A model generated the notes under the pieces. That model was given only the letters and a program-made list of their open reading frames with translations, was not told where the DNA came from and did not search any database. Positions 54,884-64,000 of a stretch of DNA of 64,000 nucleotides are shown in pieces (position 1 is the stretch's first letter; each line of letters starts with the position of its first letter). The stretch is from Oscillospiraceae bacterium MB24-C1. Lineage in GTDB: Bacteria > Bacillota > Clostridia > Oscillospirales > Ruminococcaceae. Where the stretch lies: NCBI GenBank assembly GCA_030913685.1, contig CP133187.1:2888322-2952321 (forward strand), given 5' to 3'. The translations under genes were made by a program, and so were the position numbers.

Positions 54884-55582
54884 GAAAAATTTGCGTGATT
54901 GGGGCCTGGACCGGGCAGGGTAGACTGGCAAGCCGGTAAACCGAGCGTTTCTAAGATTATTCGTTCGCAAGGTATCGCTACAGTTATCGGAGATCTGCGG
55001 ACGCAGTTTCACGCGAGGTGGTCGCTAATGAAAAAAAAAAAAAAAAAAAAAAAAAGGGCTGCCTGGCTGACATGGCCTTGGAATTTTCAATATGGCTATT
55101 TTGAATATGGATGGGGACATTAAACCGCAAAAAGCTTGCTGAAATTGTATTTGGCGATTCTAAAAACTTGAGCGGCTACAACACGTTGATCTTTCCGTAT
55201 ATTCGCAGCCATTTAAAAGATAAGATTGAACAGCTTGAAGCTCAGGGTAAAACGGGTTGTGATACTTGGATGCCCCAACCCTGTTTGGAAAGCGGCATTG
55301 ACGCCGACTGCGACTCGGTGATTGCGGTTATCGCCAACCCGAGGCAAGTTGCGCCTCAATCGCATCGTTGTGCGTGGATCATCTGACCGACGGAAGAGGC
55401 GCGTCGTCGCATTGCTGCGCAACATGACAACGACGCCTATTACACCACGCGCTCACAGATTGTCATTGTCAACGACAAGGACTCAGCAGGAGCTACATGT
55501 TAAAAACACTTGAGCTGGTAGGAATGCTCCAGCGCGCCATCCGCGCGAGCAGTGTGATCTCGAAGGGCAGGTGCACAACTGA
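54880..55582 (+). pseudogene. coaE: Dephospho-CoA kinase, several frameshifts and a poly-A insertion
   Basis: ATG 54880 overlaps the Sua5 stop (ATGA). Pieces: 'MRKICVIG', a P-loop region distorted by indels ('GKPSVSKIIRSQGIAT'), 'TLNRKKLAEIVFGDSKNL', 'NTLIFPYIRSHLKDKIEQLE', 'ESGIDADCDSVIAVIANP', 'AARRRIAAQHDN'-like and 'YYTTRSQIVIVNDKD'. These are in CoaE order; the enzyme phosphorylates dephospho-CoA in the last step of CoA synthesis. A run of 26 A (55031-55056) sits where the coding sequence should continue. The end, near 55582, is estimated from a TGA in the best frame. Confidence 0.75.
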
Positions 55583-55624
55583 AAAACCTGTCGCGCGCCT
55601 GAAAGTGCCAGGAGAGAATGCCCA

Positions 55625-56288
55625 GTGACGCGCGGTCGCAAAGGGCGCAAAAAAAAAAAAAAAAAAGCAGAATCAAACGCCGGGCCATAATATCATTGTT
55701 TGGGGTTGGCGCTGGTGCCTGCTGGCTAGCTGGTTGGTGCTGCAAAAATGCATTTATCCACTCAAGTATACCGATGCGGTTGAGCAATATGCGGCGGAAT
55801 ACGGGCTTTCTCCCGCGTCAGCTTGTATATGGTATTATCCATACTCGAGAGCCGATTTCGACCCGATGCAGTCTCACACCTATTGGTGCGCGCGGCCTAA
55901 TGCAAGATCACCGAAGAGACGTTCGAATGGGCACGCTTGGCGCTGCGGTGATGACGAGGCCCTCTACGAGCATTTATTTGACCCCGAAACCAACCATCCG
56001 TTATGGCACTTATATTTTTTCGCTGTTTGCTAAAGCGAGTTCCGGCTAGCCGGAGGAAGCACTGGCGGCTTATCATGCAGGGTGGGGCAGTGTAAAAAAA
56101 TGCCGCTTTCTACTGAAGAATACAGCAGTGACGGTGTCACACTTTTTTAGAATATTCCAAGTTTAAGGATACCGCACAATATGTTCCGAGAGTAAAACAC
56201 GCGGCGCAGGTTTACGCCACGGAAAGTTTACGGCAAGCGTTACAGACTATTATTTTTCGACGTGGTGCGAATGCACCCGGCTTTATAA
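55625..56288 (+). pseudogene. Lytic murein transglycosylase (Slt/GH23 family), frameshifted
   Basis: The protein begins at GTG 55625 with a Lys-rich cytoplasmic tail (an 18-A run falls inside it) and a TM helix, 'AIISLFGVGAGACWLAGW'. The catalytic domain follows in broken frames: 'AVEQYAAEYGLSPA', 'LVYGIIHT' followed by the expected Glu-Ser region, 'IGARGLMQ', 'LFDPETN', 'YGTYIFSL' and 'AYHAGWGSVKK'. These match Slt motifs I-IV. It cleaves peptidoglycan glycan strands from outside the membrane. The restored length of about 215 aa is normal for the YjbJ-like clostridial type. Many indels. Confidence 0.8.
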
Positions 56289-56300
56289 GGAGTGAGCATC

Positions 56301-57782
56301 ATGACAGACAAGAAGAAGTCCGAGGCGCAGCTTTAAAGGAGCAGCTTTGCTATACGCCTAAAAATGCGGGCGAGCTGTTTTTGACGACAAGCGAGTGGGA
56401 AAAAGGCCGACCTGTTTTGTGCGAGGGGGTATAAAAATTCCTCGATCTTGCCAAGACGGAGCGCGAGGCAGTGGAAGTTGCGATTTCTTCTATGGCGTGC
56501 GCGAGAAGGGGTTTCGCGTATTTGATCCTCGCGTTCAATATAAAGCCGGCGACCGCGTGTTCTTATAATAACCGCGGCAAGGCGCTTGTGCTTTGCACTA
56601 TCGGTACCGAACCGTTGGAAAACGGCGCAAGACGGTCGCATCATTAACGACGTGCCGCGCATTGACCTAAAGCCCCGCCCAGCGATGAAGAGACGCAGCT
56701 TGCGACAAGTTTAAGACCCACTATTATGGCGGCATCGTAAAAATAACATCAGTGGACGGCGATTCCGCTGGCTCTGCATGGCGTTACCGTACGCGCTGAC
56801 GGCAGGCGAGCGGGGCATCCGGTCATCATCGGTAGAGGAAGACAGACCCGGTCTTTACCATCAACAATGACCTGCTGCCACATTTGGCCAGTGAACAGAT
56901 GCAGCGCAAGCGGCGCTGACATCATCAAGCGAGAGGCGCTCAACGCCTTAGTCGGGGGCAGAAATGTTCCGCAGACGACAAAGAAAGCGAGAGGCGGGTC
57001 AAGTTGGCCATCCTCAAGCTGCTCAATGAAAAATATGGAAAACTTGGACCGAGGCGGATTTTTCTCTCTGCCGAGCTGACGATGGTACCGGCCTTTAAGG
57101 GCAATAGTGACGGGCTTGACCGCAGCTTTGTCGGTGCTTACGGCCATGACGAGACCGCGTGCTCCGCTTACACTCACCAATGGCGGCTCTTCAGATTACA
57201 AATCCTAGTCGCACGGTGGTGACGGTGTCGCGTCGCCGATGCAAAAGAAGAAACCGGCTCTGAGGGTAATTTCGGGGTTGCAGTCAAAAATTCCTTGCAG
57301 TATTTTTATTACGAAGATCCGGCAGGCAACGACCCGGACTCCGCTGGCAGAACGGTGTTTCTCAAAATCAAGCTGCTTGTCGGCGGATGTCAACGTGAAA
57401 GGTGTACGACCCGACCTTTTCCGCGGCGAGATGCACGAGAAGAATAACGCTTCTTATTGCAACTACGGGTGTGGTGATCACCAACATACCGGTTCACGCG
57501 GTAAAGCTTCCACCACTTCAACGATGCCTCGGCCGAATTCATGGGTGAGATCAGAAGCTTGGGTCGGACGGGTAGCAAAGGTTCAGTGGCAGACCGGTGA
57601 GCTTGGCAAGGTGGATGCCGGCGCAGGCGGCAACGCAGTGGCAACGTATGACTCGCGGCGCTCAATGTCGCCAGACGTTGGCGTGCCCGGTTCTTCTTCG
57701 ATGCATGCGCCCTTCGAGGTCCGTCTCCCGGCAGAGATGTCTACCAGACATTCCCGCGCTTTCCGTCGAATACCACAAATAA
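56301..57782 (+). pseudogene. M18-family aminopeptidase, heavily frameshifted
   Basis: ATG 56301 has AAGGAG just upstream. Pieces in all three frames match M18 aminopeptidase in order: 'TDKKKSEAQL', 'FKTHYYGGI', 'PLALHGVTVRADG', 'DPVFTINDLLPHLA', 'DIIKREALNALVG', 'LAILKLLNEKYG', 'SAELTMVPAFK', 'GLDRSFVGAYGHDET', 'KEETGSEG', 'KNNASYCNYG' and 'SMHAPFEV'. The His/Asp/Glu zinc ligands of the family (H in YYGGI region, D in GHDE, EE in KEETGSEG, H in SMHAPFE) can be located. It removes N-terminal acidic or neutral residues from peptides. The indels look technical. Confidence 0.8.
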
Positions 57783-57793
57783 AAGTATCGCCA

Positions 57794-57827
57794 AAGCCCG
57801 GCCAAGCCGCAACCTACGGCCGGGTTT
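57794..57827 (+). terminator. Intrinsic terminator
   Basis: AAGCCCGGCC pairs with GGCCGGGTTT around a loop of about 14 bases, 12 bases after the M18 gene. Confidence 0.65.
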
Positions 57828-57864
57828 AGCGCATATATACCTGGTTGGATATTTTTGAAGGAGG

Positions 57865-58485
57865 ATGTCATTAAGAAGTGCTCCTGATACTTATGGGAAG
57901 TTTCCAAGGTAAAACGGAAAACACAGCCTTGTTTTTAAAGCCGTTTTATGCAGTCGCTGGTTGACGGTGGGGCAGAGCAGGAGTTGATCTGGCTTTATGA
58001 TCAGACGATTCATCCGTGTACGGTATGCAGAACATGCCAGACAGACTGGTCGAGGTTTGGTTGCCGGTACAACGACGACACATGCAGAAAATTTCTTTTT
58101 TTTTGATAAAGTTTGCAGCTGTGACATTATTATTGTAGTTAGCGACGCCGATCTACTTCCCCCCCTCATGGTGTACTGCACGCCAATGATGAAGGCGATG
58201 CTCGATCGGATCATGTTCGGCGGAAAACGAACAAATATTATGGCGATAAAAAAGGCCCGGCGTTATGGGCGGGGAAGAAGATGGTGCTACTCGTTACCTG
58301 TGGCTATCGCCCGGAAAAGGGCGCTGATCTGTTCGAGGTCGGTATGATCCGCTATTGCAAGCACTCTCAATTAACTTATGCGGGCATGCTATGCGAACGA
58401 GATTTGGGGTATGATCATGATTTTATGGACACTGGACAAGACTGAGAACGCCCGCGAGTTTGCAAAAAGACTGCTAAATAGCTGA
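57865..58485 (+). pseudogene. NADPH-dependent FMN reductase / flavodoxin-like protein, frameshifted
   Basis: ATG 57865 follows GAAGGAGG. Joining frames gives 'VLLILMGSFQGKTENTALFL', the FMN phosphate loop, then 'TIHPCTVCRTCQTD' with a CxxCxxC motif, 'DKVCSCDIIIV', 'PPLMVYCTPMMKAMLDRIMF', 'KKMVLLVTCGYRPEKG' and 'NAREFAKRLLNS' to a TGA at 58485. It belongs to the iron-sulfur flavoprotein/NAD(P)H-quinone reductase group. The physiological acceptor is unknown. At least three indels. Confidence 0.75.
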
Positions 58486-58602
58486 TATACAGTGCGCTGA
58501 ATAGATCACATGCGTTCGCTCGGCTCGGGACGAATACATATTTTAATATGTCACCATTTTGCCTGTATTTTTCTATAGCCTGATGGCAGTGAGGGACAGC
58601 TT

Positions 58603-58897
58603 ATGACAGGTTGGATGGTTTTGATCACACTGCTCCTCTTTTTTCTGGCAGCGTCTGCAGTTGGATGCTATCCGGGTAGGCAGCGCACGAGCAAAAGCTT
58701 ATTTAACGGCCGCCGCGGGTGTAACCATGGCACTGACGGGGGGCGATGTCGCTAATTCTGGAAAGAAAATATGGTTTTTCAGATGCGCTTGTGGTGCCTG
58801 GGCGTCACTTTGGCTGCGTGCAGTTCTGGCCATAGCGGTTTGCGCCGGATTGGGCATCCTGCTGGCTCGGCTGGCTGGCGGCAAAAACAAACGATAA
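58603..58897 (+). pseudogene. Small membrane protein of unknown function, frameshifted
   Basis: ATG 58603 starts 'MTGWMVLITLLLFFLAASA', a TM helix. After one indel near 58660 the downstream frame reads 'DAIRVGSARAKAYLTAAAGV', 'TMALTGGDVANSGKKIW', a second TM segment 'AVLAIAVCAGLGILLARLAG' and a basic end at 58897. The restored product of about 97 aa would be a two-helix membrane protein. No family recognised. A terminator follows. Confidence 0.45.
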
Positions 58898-58917
58898 GTT
58901 GTATAACAATTAGTGAA

Positions 58918-58950
58918 AAAATGCCAACCATTTTATAGGCTGGCATTTTT
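58918..58950 (+). terminator. Intrinsic terminator upstream of rpoB
   Basis: AAATGCCAACC pairs with GGCTGGCATTT (one mismatch) around ATTTTATA, followed by a T-run. It isolates rpoBC from the genes before it. Confidence 0.8.
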
Positions 58951-59044
58951 GTTATAAAATAAAAAAATCCCTCTCTCTTGCAGAAGGATCACAATTGTGG
59001 TAAAATATTTTTTTGCAAAAAAGGTAAAAAAGCCCCGAAAAGTA

Positions 59045-59075
59045 TTGACAGCGACCTTGAAAAAGGGAATATACT
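59045..59075 (+). promoter_or_regulatory. Probable promoter of rpoBC
   Basis: TTGACA at 59045-59050 is followed by AATATA at 59068 (17-base spacer) or TATACT at 59070 (19-base spacer). It lies about 160 bases upstream of rpoB and downstream of a terminator. GGGTGT (about 59094) and ACACCC (about 59130) form a distant inverted repeat in the leader, of unknown role. Confidence 0.6.
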
Positions 59076-59232
59076 AGTTATACTGTATCATAATGGGTGT
59101 ATCTGCCTTTAGCATAGTTTATCTTAACACACCCTAAATAAAAAAGCAATAGAAATTTACAAATCGGCAAAACGTTTCCTTGTATTTTTTGAGCTTTTAA
59201 TAATCATAGACGAATGGAGTGAGGCGAAACCT

Positions 59233-63033
<3,801 letters not shown>

Positions 63034-63070
63034 TGAGGAACGAATAACAACGACGACTTTTGAAGATTAA

Positions 63071-64000
<930 letters not shown>

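Overview
The window looks like a chromosomal contig of an anaerobic low-to-mid GC Firmicute, probably class Clostridia and possibly Oscillospirales. The supporting signs are strong purine-rich ribosome binding sites, frequent TTG/GTG starts, a DUF951-prfA-Sua5-coaE block, ferredoxin-linked 2-oxoacid oxidoreductase genes, diaminopimelate dehydrogenase, YfcC/BCCT/TRAP/2-HCT carriers and many small mobile-element scars. The taxon is inferred from gene content only.

Layout. 1-4.2 kb: the tail of an unknown protein, then an RpiR-type regulator divergent from an M29-like aminopeptidase and a YfcC carrier. 4.3-9.3 kb: leftward genes including a Toxin_44-like polymorphic toxin followed by a DUF5412 membrane protein, a large lipoprotein and an acetyltransferase. 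9.5-9.9 kb: an IS110 scar. 10.1-20.4 kb: nine leftward catabolic genes (three M42 peptidase homologues, a 2-hydroxycarboxylate carrier, esterase, RraA-like, aminotransferase, creatininase-like and nitrilase-like) divergent from an XRE-cupin regulator. 21-26.5 kb: small metabolic and regulatory genes, a BCCT carrier and remnants of an acetyltransferase and an IS3 element. 26.6-36.9 kb: a FadR-type regulator divergent from a coherent operon (P-loop ATPase, four-subunit 2-oxoacid:ferredoxin oxidoreductase, dihydroxy-acid dehydratase, TRAP transporter, CoA-transferase). 37-43.2 kb: a CAT-like acetyltransferase, then dapF, a dicarboxylate/amino-acid symporter and meso-DAP dehydrogenase, with a convergent PatB/MalY lyase. 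43.2-49.9 kb: a graveyard of a mobilizable element (Ig-like fragment, broken Y-family polymerase, coiled-coil DUF3102-like remnant, broken MobA/MobL relaxase). 50.4-64 kb: housekeeping DNA with tRNA-Thr, an S1-domain protein, DUF951, prfA, Sua5/TsaC, coaE, lytic transglycosylase, M18 aminopeptidase, flavin reductase, rpoB and the start of rpoC.

The best candidates for new biology are the dehydratase-oxidoreductase-TRAP-CoA-transferase operon, which could import a 2,3-dihydroxy acid, dehydrate it to a 2-oxoacid, oxidise that to an acyl-CoA and recover the CoA. Next come the three-M42 amide/hydroxyacid cluster with an apparently metal-ligand-deficient M42 paralogue, the dapF-symporter-ddh operon and the toxin/DUF5412 pair.

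From about 53.8 kb to the end almost every housekeeping gene, including the essential rpoB, carries many small frameshifts, and two long poly-A runs occur. This almost certainly reflects poor assembly or base calling rather than gene decay. Coordinates there mark the overall gene, not an open frame.
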